In this document: one piece after another, positions 24,937 to 33,323 of the stretch | How the letters are laid out: every line of letters begins with the position of its first letter | Position numbering within the stretch: the first letter of the stretch is position 1 | From: an uncultured Patescibacteria group bacterium | GTDB lineage: Bacteria > Patescibacteriota > JACMRA01 | Reading direction: 5' to 3' | DNA length: 64,000 bases | Assembly: GCA_938041505.1 (NCBI GenBank) | Contig: CALITC010000004.1 | Coordinates: 1 to 64,000, forward strand | Notes under the pieces: model-generated | The model's input: the letters and a program-made list of their open reading frames with translations, nothing else | Told to the model about the DNA's origin: nothing | The model's database searches: none | Position numbers and translations under genes: made by a program

Positions 24937-25857
24937 TTACTGCCTTGCATACCGTTCTACTACATCAACAATTGGACTAAGAACGTCCGTCTCATATGGA
25001 GTGTCAAAGCCATTAAGCACCGTAAGAAGTCGTTCAAAACCAGCTCCAGTATCTATGTTTTTTTGCCTCAATGGACTGATTGAAATTGGTTCGCTCTGAC
25101 CATCTTTTTCCCCTTCATACATCATGAAGACATTATTCCATATCTCTACAATCTGATTCTCAATAAAATCTTCTATTTCTCCATATGTTTGCGCATTAAG
25201 AGTGTCTACGGACTTTAGCTGATTCTTCTCAAGCAGGTAATACACCTCACTACAAGGGCCACACGGACCTTTGTAAGGCAAACCCCACCAGTTGTCTTTA
25301 CCTGAGCGCTTAGTAATTCGAAACACAAACTCATCACCTTCCAGGACTTTATCAGCCAAATCCACCTTAGAAAAATCAAATTCTTCACCAGTCGTTGGCT
25401 CTACCCCAGCGTTTTGGAATAAGTTCTGCCAGACTTGCACAGCCTCATCATCAACACCTACATTCTCACTACCTTTGTAGACAGTTACGAACAACCGGTT
25501 AGGATCCAAACCAAGATAATCAGGAGAAGTCAAAAATTCGAATGTCCACTCTATGATCTCCTTCTTAAAATAAGATCCCAAACTCCAGTTACCAAGCATT
25601 TCAAAAAATGTAAGATGCCTATTATCCCCAACTTCTTCAATATCTCCAGTTCGTAAACATTTTTGAGAATTAGCAATTCTGTCACCTTGAGGGTGGTTCT
25701 GACCAGTTAGATAAGGAATCATTGGCTGCATACCGGCAGTAGTAAAGAGCACTGTAGGGTCTTCCTTCGGAACCAAAGAACTCGAAGGCACGATAGCATG
25801 ACCTTTGGATTCCATGAACGAAAGGTACTTTTGGCGAAGTGTATTAGAAGTTAGCAT
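24937..25857 (-). CDS. alaS: Alanyl-tRNA synthetase, catalytic domain only
   Basis: 306 aa that match only the class II aminoacylation domain of AlaRS: RQKYLSFMESKGHAIVPSSSL, LFTTAGMQPMIPYLTG, SQKCLRTGDIEEVG, HLTFFEMLGNWSLGSYFK, GPCGPCSEVYY, EIWNNVFMMY and the DTGAGFERL motif 3. The protein stops at VVERYARQ, where normal AlaRS (about 870 aa) continues with the helical tRNA-recognition domain, the editing domain and the C-Ala domain. Those are absent downstream, since tsaD starts 16 nt later. It could be a genuinely minimal enzyme, one half of a split gene, or a truncated second copy. ATG start 25857. Confidence 0.88.
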   Translation of the reverse strand: MLTSNTLRQKYLSFMESKGHAIVPSSSLVPKEDPTVLFTTAGMQPMIPYLTGQNHPQGDRIANSQKCLRTGDIEEVGDNRHLTFFEMLGNWSLGSYFKKEIIEWTFEFLTSPDYLGLDPNRLFVTVYKGSENVGVDDEAVQVWQNLFQNAGVEPTTGEEFDFSKVDLADKVLEGDEFVFRITKRSGKDNWWGLPYKGPCGPCSEVYYLLEKNQLKSVDTLNAQTYGEIEDFIENQIVEIWNNVFMMYEGEKDGQSEPISISPLRQKNIDTGAGFERLLTVLNGFDTPYETDVLSPIVDVVERYARQ

Positions 25858-25881
25858 AGGTGTATTAGTTGCAAGCCCGAG

Positions 25882-26880
25882 TTAATTGATAACCACATCA
25901 TCAATTCTCAGCTCCTTATTCGGTCTTCCATCTTCCACAATCTCTCCACTACCATCTACCGGGTCAATTTCAGCGCTAATCTCATCCAAAACTCCGAAGC
26001 TTGTTGCTTGAACCTGACCGACTATTGTATAGCGTGGTTGAAGCGTCGTATCGGCAAGGGTAATGAAGAATTGGCTACTATTAGTATCTGGGCCTCGATT
26101 TGCCATAATCATCAATCCTTTTTGATAGGTAATCTGTCCTGTAGCCTCGTCAAGGTCCTTGTATAACTCAGAAGTAAATTCTGGTGTGTTAGCCAAGGTA
26201 GTTTCGCCGTCAACTTCTGCAAACTCTGGAGCTACTGTATAAATCTCATCTTCAATATCAGTACCGAATGCTGATTGTCCTCCAGTTCCATCTCCAGAAG
26301 GGTCTCCCCCTTGAATCACTTTGAAGTTATCTTGTTCTACAATACGGTGGAATTCCAATCCATCGTAGTAATCTCGAGATGCTAGCCTGACAATGTTTTC
26401 GACATTCTTAGGAGCAATTTTATCAAGTAAGTTGATTTGCAAATCACCAAAATTTGTTTTGAAATCGACACTCTGGTCTACAAACGACAAGTTTTCAGCC
26501 TCTTCGTCAAGCACAGCTTGGTCAGTCGGAGCTGGAGAGTCATCCTGAGCCTCTTCTTCTGCTTGCAAGACCTCATCTTCACCCATGACAACATTCGGGA
26601 TAAAATCAAACCCTATCCATGCAAAACCAGCAATAAGACCAGCCGCAAGAACCAACGAAGCAATTTTGTCAAAACTCCAGTAGCCGGGCTTGGGGGTCAT
26701 CGGAGTGGTTGACTTAAGAGGTATCTCTGTAACCACCTTTTGAGCTTGAGGCTTGGCAGCAGCAACTTTTGTCTTCTTGGTAAGATCTACTTCTTTCTTA
26801 ATAGCTTTCTTGGCAGTTTTAGCTGATTTTGACGCAGTCTTCCGTGTAGTTTTCTTTGTAGATTTCTTATTTTTAGCCAT
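25882..26880 (-). CDS. Membrane-anchored cyclophilin-type peptidyl-prolyl isomerase
   Basis: 332 aa. A ~60-residue lysine/alanine/threonine-rich cytoplasmic N terminus, one TM helix (IASLVLAAGLIAGFAWIGF), an acidic linker, then a cyclophilin domain from about residue 145: FKTNFGDLQINLLDKIAPKN, YYDGLEFHRIV, VIQGGDPSGDGTGG, IMANRGPDTNSSQFFITLAD and YTIVGQV. The catalytic Arg (FHRI) and the SQFFI motif are present. It should assist folding of secreted proteins outside the membrane. First gene of the operon with alaS (24 nt gap) and tsaD. The intergenic region with rpoD is 236 nt and contains the inverted pair AACTTGAC / GTCAAGTT. Confidence 0.92.
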   Translation of the reverse strand: MAKNKKSTKKTTRKTASKSAKTAKKAIKKEVDLTKKTKVAAAKPQAQKVVTEIPLKSTTPMTPKPGYWSFDKIASLVLAAGLIAGFAWIGFDFIPNVVMGEDEVLQAEEEAQDDSPAPTDQAVLDEEAENLSFVDQSVDFKTNFGDLQINLLDKIAPKNVENIVRLASRDYYDGLEFHRIVEQDNFKVIQGGDPSGDGTGGQSAFGTDIEDEIYTVAPEFAEVDGETTLANTPEFTSELYKDLDEATGQITYQKGLMIMANRGPDTNSSQFFITLADTTLQPRYTIVGQVQATSFGVLDEISAEIDPVDGSGEIVEDGRPNKELRIDDVVIN

Positions 26881-27058
26881 AACTTGACAATATGTATAGT
26901 ATTATTGTATACTAGGAAATAGTTTCAAAAACGTCAAGTTTACGGTATTTACAATGAATCACCCGGTACTACCTTCGAGCGTCAATACATCAATAGAGGT
27001 TCCAATTTACAAGATTTTTTTTATTTTTATGAGCTAATTAGCCCTTTCTGTTGACTAT

Positions 27059-27072
27059 CCAACTTGTTGGAC
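27059..27072. promoter_or_regulatory. Palindrome in the rpoD-tsaE promoter region
   Basis: TCCAAC-TT-GTTGGA starts 2 nt after a TTGACT (-35-like, 27052-27057) and lies where the spacer would be. The -10 box is weak (TTCTTT). A repressor or activator site is possible. ATG is at 27117, 45 nt on. Confidence 0.35.
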
Positions 27073-27116
27073 GTTCTTTTGTATTCAAAAATTTAGCAAT
27101 TTAACTACTACTTCCT

Positions 27117-29264
27117 ATGCCAAAAAAAACCATCGCCCAAACCCTAGCCAATACTTCAAAAAAAGAAGAGCCTGGTGTCAAAAAATCCTCAGCAAATCGA
27201 AAGAGATTAACCATCGGTTCTGCCAACAAAAATAAGAAAAAGATCCCCAAAATCACCAAGATATTCAAGAAAAAACCCGATGCCAACACTTCGGAGAAGT
27301 CCAAGCAGGCTTTAGAACAAGCCAAAACCCGTCGAGCAATCAAAAAATCTTCGCAAGAACTAGTTACACGCAAAGGTATTCTTGGGCTCAATCTAGTATC
27401 TACCGCAGACACCAATAGACAGCGCGCAATAGAAGATGATCAAATCGAACAACGCGGAAGCAAGAGATACAGGGTATCCGAAGACGGTGTCAAAGTAAAA
27501 ATGAAGAAGATCACCAAAAAGCGTACTTCAAAAACTCAAAACAGACGCCTCAAGAAGTTCATTGAAAATGATGCCTCACTCTACCCAGAGTTCCAAAAAC
27601 AATCCGTTGACTTCCAACAATCTGTAATTAAGATGGTCAAGCAAGGGGTAACCAGAGGGTTCGTTACCGAAGATGAACTTCTGTATCTTATCCCGCGACC
27701 CGAAGAGAACGTAACTTTGGTTGAGGATATCATGGATCTGTGTGAAGACTCTGGATCCCCTGTTAAGTTTGATTCTACTTTGGATGCACTTTGGTCATCT
27801 CTTGAAAACGAAGAAGAAATGAAACGCCGCGAAACCGAATTGGCTTCTAAGCTTAAGAGCTCTATTGGTGATATCTCAGGAGACGATCTCAAAGACGATG
27901 CTGTGCAGAACTACATTCGAGATATTTCCCGCTACCCTCTCCTAACCAAAGACAAAGAAGTCGAGCTTTCCAAAAGAATTGAGCAAGGCGACCAGGCTGC
28001 AAAACTCGCGCTTTGCAACGCCAACTTACGTCTAATCGTACACTCCGCCAAAAAATACATGGGTCGCAACCTAGCTTTCCTTGATCTTATTCAAGAAGGT
28101 AACATCGGTCTTCTCCGCGCTGTAGAGAAGTTTGACTGGCGTCGTGGATACAAATTCTCTACCTACGCTTCTTATTGGATTGATCAGAGTATTCGCCGCG
28201 CCTTAGCTGATCAAAGCCGACCAATTCGTCTCCCAGTCCACGTAGAAGAAAAACTCAACAGATATAAGAAAGAGAAGCGTAAACTCATCGATGAGCTTGG
28301 CCGAGAACCATCTGACGACGAGATCGCAGAGAAGCTAGAGGTGGATATCGACACCATCTACTACTTCAAGAGGATTTCGCAAGATACCGTTTCAATCGAC
28401 ACCATGGTCGGACACAACGAAGATAGCGATACTCAAATCATTGAAACCATCGAAGATGACCGCACTATGGCTCCAATTGACGCTGCTTCCAACAAAGTTT
28501 TGCGCGATTACATGATGAACATTGTTGACGATGTCCTAGAACCACGCGAAAAGAAAGTAATCTTACTCAGGTTTGGACTAGACGGTACTGGAGTTGCTCA
28601 CACCCTCGAGGAAATTGGTGAGGTTTTCCACGTTACGCGTGAACGTGTCCGTCAGATCGAAGAAGTCGCTCTTAACAAAATCAGACAGCATAAAGAAAGC
28701 TTCAAGTTAGTAGATTTCTTAGAAGGTATTCAGCCGCAGACCTTCGCCCCTACTGCTTTCAAGCGTGATGATGATGTCAAGCTCAACATTCAATTCAACA
28801 AAAAGATCGACTTCGAAAAATGTGTCAGCACCATCGTCCAACAAATCCAGGAAAACACCTGCTCCATTTATTTCCTCCGCGGAACCATGGGCACAGGAAA
28901 AACAACACTAGTCCAAGAAATTAGCAAACGGATCGGTGTCAAAGACGAGGTGTCATCTCCAACTTTTGCCATAATGCAAAAGTACGATCTAGAGAACAAT
29001 GCTAGCGCCACCAAAACCCATGAGTTCAAAAAAGTAAGCCACATGGATCTACATCGTCTCAATAAAGAAAAAAATGCGTTGGATGGTGAAATAGGTTGGA
29101 TCGAAGAAGAGCTCACCAATATCGACCAGATCATCTTCGTAGAATGGCCAGATAAGCTCCTCAAAAAACAAGCCGTCATCCAATGGCTAGGCCGCAAACA
29201 CTTAATCATCGAGTGTAAAATAGGTAAAAAAGGAGACCACTACTTCCGAATCAAAGAGCGTTAA
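27117..29264 (+). CDS. rpoD: Primary sigma-70 factor fused to TsaE ATPase
   Basis: One uninterrupted 715-aa frame. Residues 1-150 are basic low complexity. A region-1.1-like helical segment follows (to ~235). Sigma region 1.2 starts VQNYIRDISRYPLLT (~262); region 2 has NLRLIVHSAKKYMG and KFSTYASYWIDQSIRRAL (~300-355); region 3 RLPVHVEEKLNRYKKE; region 4 ends VTRERVRQIEEVALNKIR (~500-520). After a short linker comes TsaE: Walker A GTMGTGKTT (~590), SPTFAIMQKY (~612), HMDLHRL (~641) and VEWPDKL (~674). TsaE is the ATPase that resets the TsaBD complex in t6A synthesis. Base composition does not change at the junction. Divergent from the operon that ends in tsaD. Confidence 0.96.
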   Translation: MPKKTIAQTLANTSKKEEPGVKKSSANRKRLTIGSANKNKKKIPKITKIFKKKPDANTSEKSKQALEQAKTRRAIKKSSQELVTRKGILGLNLVSTADTNRQRAIEDDQIEQRGSKRYRVSEDGVKVKMKKITKKRTSKTQNRRLKKFIENDASLYPEFQKQSVDFQQSVIKMVKQGVTRGFVTEDELLYLIPRPEENVTLVEDIMDLCEDSGSPVKFDSTLDALWSSLENEEEMKRRETELASKLKSSIGDISGDDLKDDAVQNYIRDISRYPLLTKDKEVELSKRIEQGDQAAKLALCNANLRLIVHSAKKYMGRNLAFLDLIQEGNIGLLRAVEKFDWRRGYKFSTYASYWIDQSIRRALADQSRPIRLPVHVEEKLNRYKKEKRKLIDELGREPSDDEIAEKLEVDIDTIYYFKRISQDTVSIDTMVGHNEDSDTQIIETIEDDRTMAPIDAASNKVLRDYMMNIVDDVLEPREKKVILLRFGLDGTGVAHTLEEIGEVFHVTRERVRQIEEVALNKIRQHKESFKLVDFLEGIQPQTFAPTAFKRDDDVKLNIQFNKKIDFEKCVSTIVQQIQENTCSIYFLRGTMGTGKTTLVQEISKRIGVKDEVSSPTFAIMQKYDLENNASATKTHEFKKVSHMDLHRLNKEKNALDGEIGWIEEELTNIDQIIFVEWPDKLLKKQAVIQWLGRKHLIIECKIGKKGDHYFRIKER

Positions 29265-29577
29265 TTATTCTTTCGCCTCTCACAAATTTGTTATCAATAT
29301 CGAAACTACAACATATTTTAATAACCCCTGTATAATCAGGGGTTATGGCGCTATTGTTTACAAACTGATTAACACTTCCAGTTGAAAAATACTTCTTAAG
29401 ATCGGTGGCTATATGGGATATTTTACAGACTTCTTGAGCCTTTATTTGATTTTTTGGCTCACAGAACTCTCTCATTGCTGCCTCCCTGTTAGTTAATATG
29501 TTTATAAATGTCTGACGTGATCGATAACCATGACCTGTTGAAGTTATGCGTTCAATGACTGCACTGAGCTCGTTCAA
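29251..29577 (-). CDS. Small unknown ORF, possibly real
   Basis: 108 codons, converging with and overlapping the last 14 nt of the sigma/TsaE gene. Start would be TTG, with no ribosome binding site or clear promoter. Contains a perfect 10-bp inverted repeat (29321-29346). Composition is protein-like (acidic and basic helices, one CKISHIATDLKKYF segment) but nothing is recognised. It may instead be the downstream part of the sigma transcript. Confidence 0.35.
   Translation of the reverse strand: MNELSAVIERITSTGHGYRSRQTFINILTNREAAMREFCEPKNQIKAQEVCKISHIATDLKKYFSTGSVNQFVNNSAITPDYTGVIKICCSFDIDNKFVRGERIINAL
29321..29346. repeat. Perfect 10-bp inverted repeat
   Basis: ATAACCCCTG, TATAAT loop, CAGGGGTTAT. 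Strong hairpin 57 nt past the end of the sigma/TsaE gene but without a T run. Either an RNA end-stabilising hairpin or a protein site. Confidence 0.45.
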
Positions 29578-29779
29578 AACAGGTATTGTTTTTTCGATAA
29601 ACTCACCTAATTTATAAATTTTTGCATTTGTTTATATGGTTGAAACTATAAGTAAAAGGTTGTTGATATCGCTTTTATTTATCATCTGTATCAGGAAAAA
29701 TTACTACGTTACTATTCAAATAATACATATAAAATTTACTAGCACTTCTCGAATTCGCGCATAGCCTAAAGATTCAACT

Positions 29780-31738
29780 CTACAGCACGTTCTTGCGGTT
29801 AACTTCAACAACTTTCAATTTGATTCCAGTAGCTTGAAAATGAAATTGATCTTTGATTTTGTTTTCTAAGAAACGAAGATATGACCAGTGCAAAGTAGTT
29901 TTATCTTTAACCAGCAGTTCGAAAGTTGGTGGTTTGGTATCTGTATAAACCAAGTCATAGATGATTGGTCGCTTTTTGGTACGGAGTTTCTTAGGTGGTT
30001 TTTGCTTCATTAAGTAATTGAACAATCTACGAACTTCAGCTCTAGTTATCAAACGCTGTCGATTGTGCAAAGATAAATCAATCGACTTCCAGATTTTATC
30101 CAAACCTATTTTTTCTTTGGCAGACACCCAGACAAATGTATCCACCTTAAGGAAAGTAAACTTATGAGTAAAGCTACGCATAAAAGCAGTCTTGTCTTCG
30201 TCATCAAGTAGATCAGCTTTATTCACTATTACTACCAGACCATTGCGACTTTGGCGAGCAATCCCTGCTACCACCTGGTCTTGATGGGTAAGGGGCTGCG
30301 ATCCATCTACAATTAGACAAATCACATCGGCTTCGTAGGCAGCTTCCACAGTACGGTTGGTCGCAAAAGTTTCCGCTCCAAACGTACGCTGACCAGGTTT
30401 GCGAATACCGGTAGTATCTAGCAAAATATAGTTCTTATGCCTATGTTGAGTTTCTCCTGTTTTGGGATTGGTATAGAGAACATCACGCTCTAGTAAGTAA
30501 TCGTTGATACTTAGTGTAGTCCCGGCAATATCAGTGACAATTTGCAAATCTTGAGTACTTAGAGCATTAAACAAGCTGCTTTTACCCACATTTGGTTTAC
30601 CAAGCAGAATAATCTTGGGAACCTGAGGAATACGCTCCTCAAAACCGTATTCCATGGCCTCAATGCGATCAGGCAAATAACTCAGACCAAAATCACTATT
30701 GTGCAAAACAGTCCACATTCCAAGCTTGGTTCCAACGTCAATGTTTTCTGGTAAATCATCTACATACAGTGCCTTAGCAAAATCCAAGTCATATTTTTCC
30801 TTCAAAAGTTCATAGATTTTCTCATCGGGTTTGGAATATCCACATTGGCTACTGGTAATCCCTCCAGAAAACAGCTCCGTAACAGCATCCAGGACTTCGA
30901 CACTATCTATCGAATCAGCCTGTGTGTTGGAAATATAGTAGAGCTTTTTCCCAGAATCAACGATGGACTGGAGAACTTCCGCAGATCCAGCGATGAGCTC
31001 GCCTTGAGAATTAACCAACACCCCATAAACATCAACAACCACTGTATCAATTTCGTTGATAGCTGTTCTTGTCGAGTATGATTCAAATAGTGCAGGTTTA
31101 CCACTCTCATCAGTTTCGCGCACAACGGCATAACCGCCTTCTTGACTGCGCACTACCTTTCCCGACTTTGATCTTGTTCGTTTTTGTCTTTTTGTAGATT
31201 CATAATCGTTATTCGTATTTTTAGTAAAACCAAGCTCTTCGCACTTTGTCACCATTGCATCGAGCAACTCATTGAGTCCATATCCATTGGCAGCGCTTGT
31301 GTTAATAAACTCAAACCCACCAAGGCGAGCATATTGATCTATACTATTCTCCTTGTTGGGATCGTCTACCTTGTTAATAACCAGCATATATGGCTTACCT
31401 AATTTCCACACTCTTGACAATATGCTATCAGTAATAGTCTCTGGATTTTGCTTACGGTCGATAACCCAAATTAAAAAATCGGCCTTAGAAAGTGCCGCCC
31501 AACTCTTAACTTGAATTTCTTTCTCAATCTTAGCGTCAGCATCCGGAACCAGCCCACCAGTATCTACCAATTGCATCTCCATACCCTCCCAGTTGACTTC
31601 GGCAAAATTAAGATCTCGGGTGGTGTGCGCTTCTCTAGCTACAATCGCCTTCTTGGTAGAAGTAAGCCTATTAAGCAAAGTGCTCTTCCCAGAATTAGGA
31701 AGTCCAAAGAGCGCAATCAGCGGGAGTTTTTTAGGCAT
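29780..31738 (-). CDS. der: Der (EngA) GTPase with a HAD hydrolase between its G domains
   Basis: Der assists 50S ribosome assembly through two tandem GTPase domains and a KH domain. GD1: P-loop GLPNSGKST (12-20), HTTRDLNF, VDTGG and INKVD. GD2: GKPNVGKSS (~378-386), GTTLS, LDTTGI and NKADL (~504); the KH-like end is at ~570-652. In between, about residues 230-350 are a complete haloacid dehalogenase domain: DVYGVL (motif I, ~236), YISNT (motif II), a KPDEKIY Lys (motif III) and YVDDLPENI (motif IV, ~324). Normal Der is ~440 aa with a short acidic linker there. The DxYG form of motif I is like haloacid dehalogenases rather than DxD phosphatases. Promoter TTGACA-17-GATTAT, 11 nt before ATG. 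Confidence 0.95.
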   Translation of the reverse strand: MPKKLPLIALFGLPNSGKSTLLNRLTSTKKAIVAREAHTTRDLNFAEVNWEGMEMQLVDTGGLVPDADAKIEKEIQVKSWAALSKADFLIWVIDRKQNPETITDSILSRVWKLGKPYMLVINKVDDPNKENSIDQYARLGGFEFINTSAANGYGLNELLDAMVTKCEELGFTKNTNNDYESTKRQKRTRSKSGKVVRSQEGGYAVVRETDESGKPALFESYSTRTAINEIDTVVVDVYGVLVNSQGELIAGSAEVLQSIVDSGKKLYYISNTQADSIDSVEVLDAVTELFSGGITSSQCGYSKPDEKIYELLKEKYDLDFAKALYVDDLPENIDVGTKLGMWTVLHNSDFGLSYLPDRIEAMEYGFEERIPQVPKIILLGKPNVGKSSLFNALSTQDLQIVTDIAGTTLSINDYLLERDVLYTNPKTGETQHRHKNYILLDTTGIRKPGQRTFGAETFATNRTVEAAYEADVICLIVDGSQPLTHQDQVVAGIARQSRNGLVVIVNKADLLDDEDKTAFMRSFTHKFTFLKVDTFVWVSAKEKIGLDKIWKSIDLSLHNRQRLITRAEVRRLFNYLMKQKPPKKLRTKKRPIIYDLVYTDTKPPTFELLVKDKTTLHWSYLRFLENKIKDQFHFQATGIKLKVVEVNRKNVL

Positions 31739-31749
31739 ATATAAGCACT

Positions 31750-31778
31750 ATAATCGCAGATAAACCAGCATTTGTCAA
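31750..31778 (-). promoter_or_regulatory. Promoter of the Der/HAD gene
   Basis: Minus strand TTGACA (31778-31773), 17 nt, GATTAT (31755-31750), 11 nt before ATG 31738. Confidence 0.6.
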
Positions 31779-31779
31779 C

Positions 31780-31811
31780 AAAAAACCAGTTCCTTTATAT
31801 TAAAAAACTGG
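31780..31811 (-). terminator. Terminator before the Der/HAD gene
   Basis: Minus strand CCAGTT, an A/T-rich loop, AACTGG, then TTTTTTG. It lies 143 nt after the end of the 31954 gene. The T run ends in the TTGACA of the Der promoter. Confidence 0.65.
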
Positions 31812-31953
31812 CATTAGATTAACAGCTTAATTAAAAGCTTTTATAAGAATAAATCAAACAATAGCTAATAAGATACGATCTTTTAGCATAAAATACTCTA
31901 CTCAAGCTTGCTAAAAAATCAAAACCAACCTTTTCAATTGATCCATATAGATA

Positions 31954-33220
31954 CTACAAATCAAAAAGTTCACCAAGTACAGAATTTATACGCTCTTTTA
32001 CTACATCAAAAGATATGTCTTTGTGATTATCACTGACCAAAGTTTTGTCTTTGTATTCTTCACCACTATACCATTCTCTTATACAAGGTATCATTTTCTT
32101 ACCTCGTATAACAGCCCTACAAGACCATTCATCAAAGGTTTCTTGAGATACTCTTAAGGTTTGTTCTACCCAGTCAAATGCGCAAACCATTTGACGTTTA
32201 CCTAATAACTTATTATCAAACCTAAAATATACGGAAAAACCACTACAACTATAACCTTCGTAATCCGAATATGCCAAAACTCCCTTTCTTTCAAAGTCTA
32301 ATATGTATTCTCCATTCCTAAGAGTAAATTTGCGGTAATGTTCATAATAATCTGTACTATCTCGATGAGAAAACAATCTTGACCAAAGTCCTTCAAAAAA
32401 ACTTTTGTGAGTATAGAAAGCTAATATTTGTGGACTAATTGTGATATTATTATTCGTATTAGCTACAAGGGCACCGTTCAAATCTTGCACATGAAGTTGC
32501 ACAGCCTCCAAACTCTTTAGCTCAGACTTCAAAGTGATCAGTTCCATCTCAAGCTTAGCTCTAAACTCTTCAAGGGCAAGAGAACTCAAGTCTTTAACGA
32601 GTAAGCCCATGTCATGCAGACAAGCCTTCATCTTATTAAGCTGACCTTTGATCGATATTGGATCATCAAGACAACAATGGTTTCTTAACTGGATTAATTC
32701 TGCAAAAGCAGTGTAGACGCTTTTTTTTGAGCCAACAATTGCACTATGCAAGAAAATCATTGCATCAAGATCATATTTTTCATAATAAGAAGTTAACTGT
32801 ATCATATACTCAGGATCTAGGTCATTGTTAAGATCAGGGTATACTTTGAGAGAAAGCTCTCTATACAATAGCTTCAATCGCTCGGAGCCTTCTTTGCTTA
32901 ATTGCAAAACCTCCAATATCTTCAGTATCAACAAGTTCTGCTTTTGGTGTATATCGAGTCTGTATTGAAGCAAATATCTTTTGGCTAAAACGAGCCCCTT
33001 CAACATTAACTTGATTTATAATCTGTAGGTATTTTTTGGGATTAGCTATCTCTTGATCATACACAGTTGACTTCCATGTAAGAAGCTCATCTACTTGAGA
33101 TTTTGAATACCCTCTCCACAATAGCTGACCATACAATAGATTAATATATTTCTGTACCTCAAGAATTTCTTTATTCAAATGAAAAACTTCATTGTTTAAC
33201 ACAAGAGCAGTTGAACTCAT
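31954..33220 (-). pseudogene. Unknown gene split by a +1 frameshift
   Basis: Two ORFs, 32861-33220 (119 aa) and 31954-33006 (350 aa), overlap by 146 nt and read as one protein if one base is removed. In the overlap the upstream frame is convincing up to VDTEDIGG and the downstream frame from LQLSKEGSERLKLLYREL. Deleting one A of the AAAA run at 32906-32909 joins them as DIGGLQLSKEG, giving ~421 aa. LYRELSLKVYPDLN resembles the J-domain helix and HPD turn (Tyr for His). The middle is a coiled coil; the C terminus has an aromatic-rich beta region. Start ATG 33220 has a good AGGAG. It is either a real frameshift mutation, programmed shifting or an assembly error. Confidence 0.6.
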
Positions 33221-33323
33221 TTATTATCTCCTAAATTTGATTATAATGTAACTCCACACATAGTAATTACCATATAATTATATATATGTCAAAAGTACTA
33301 TTCTATATTTTCTACAGTTCTTG

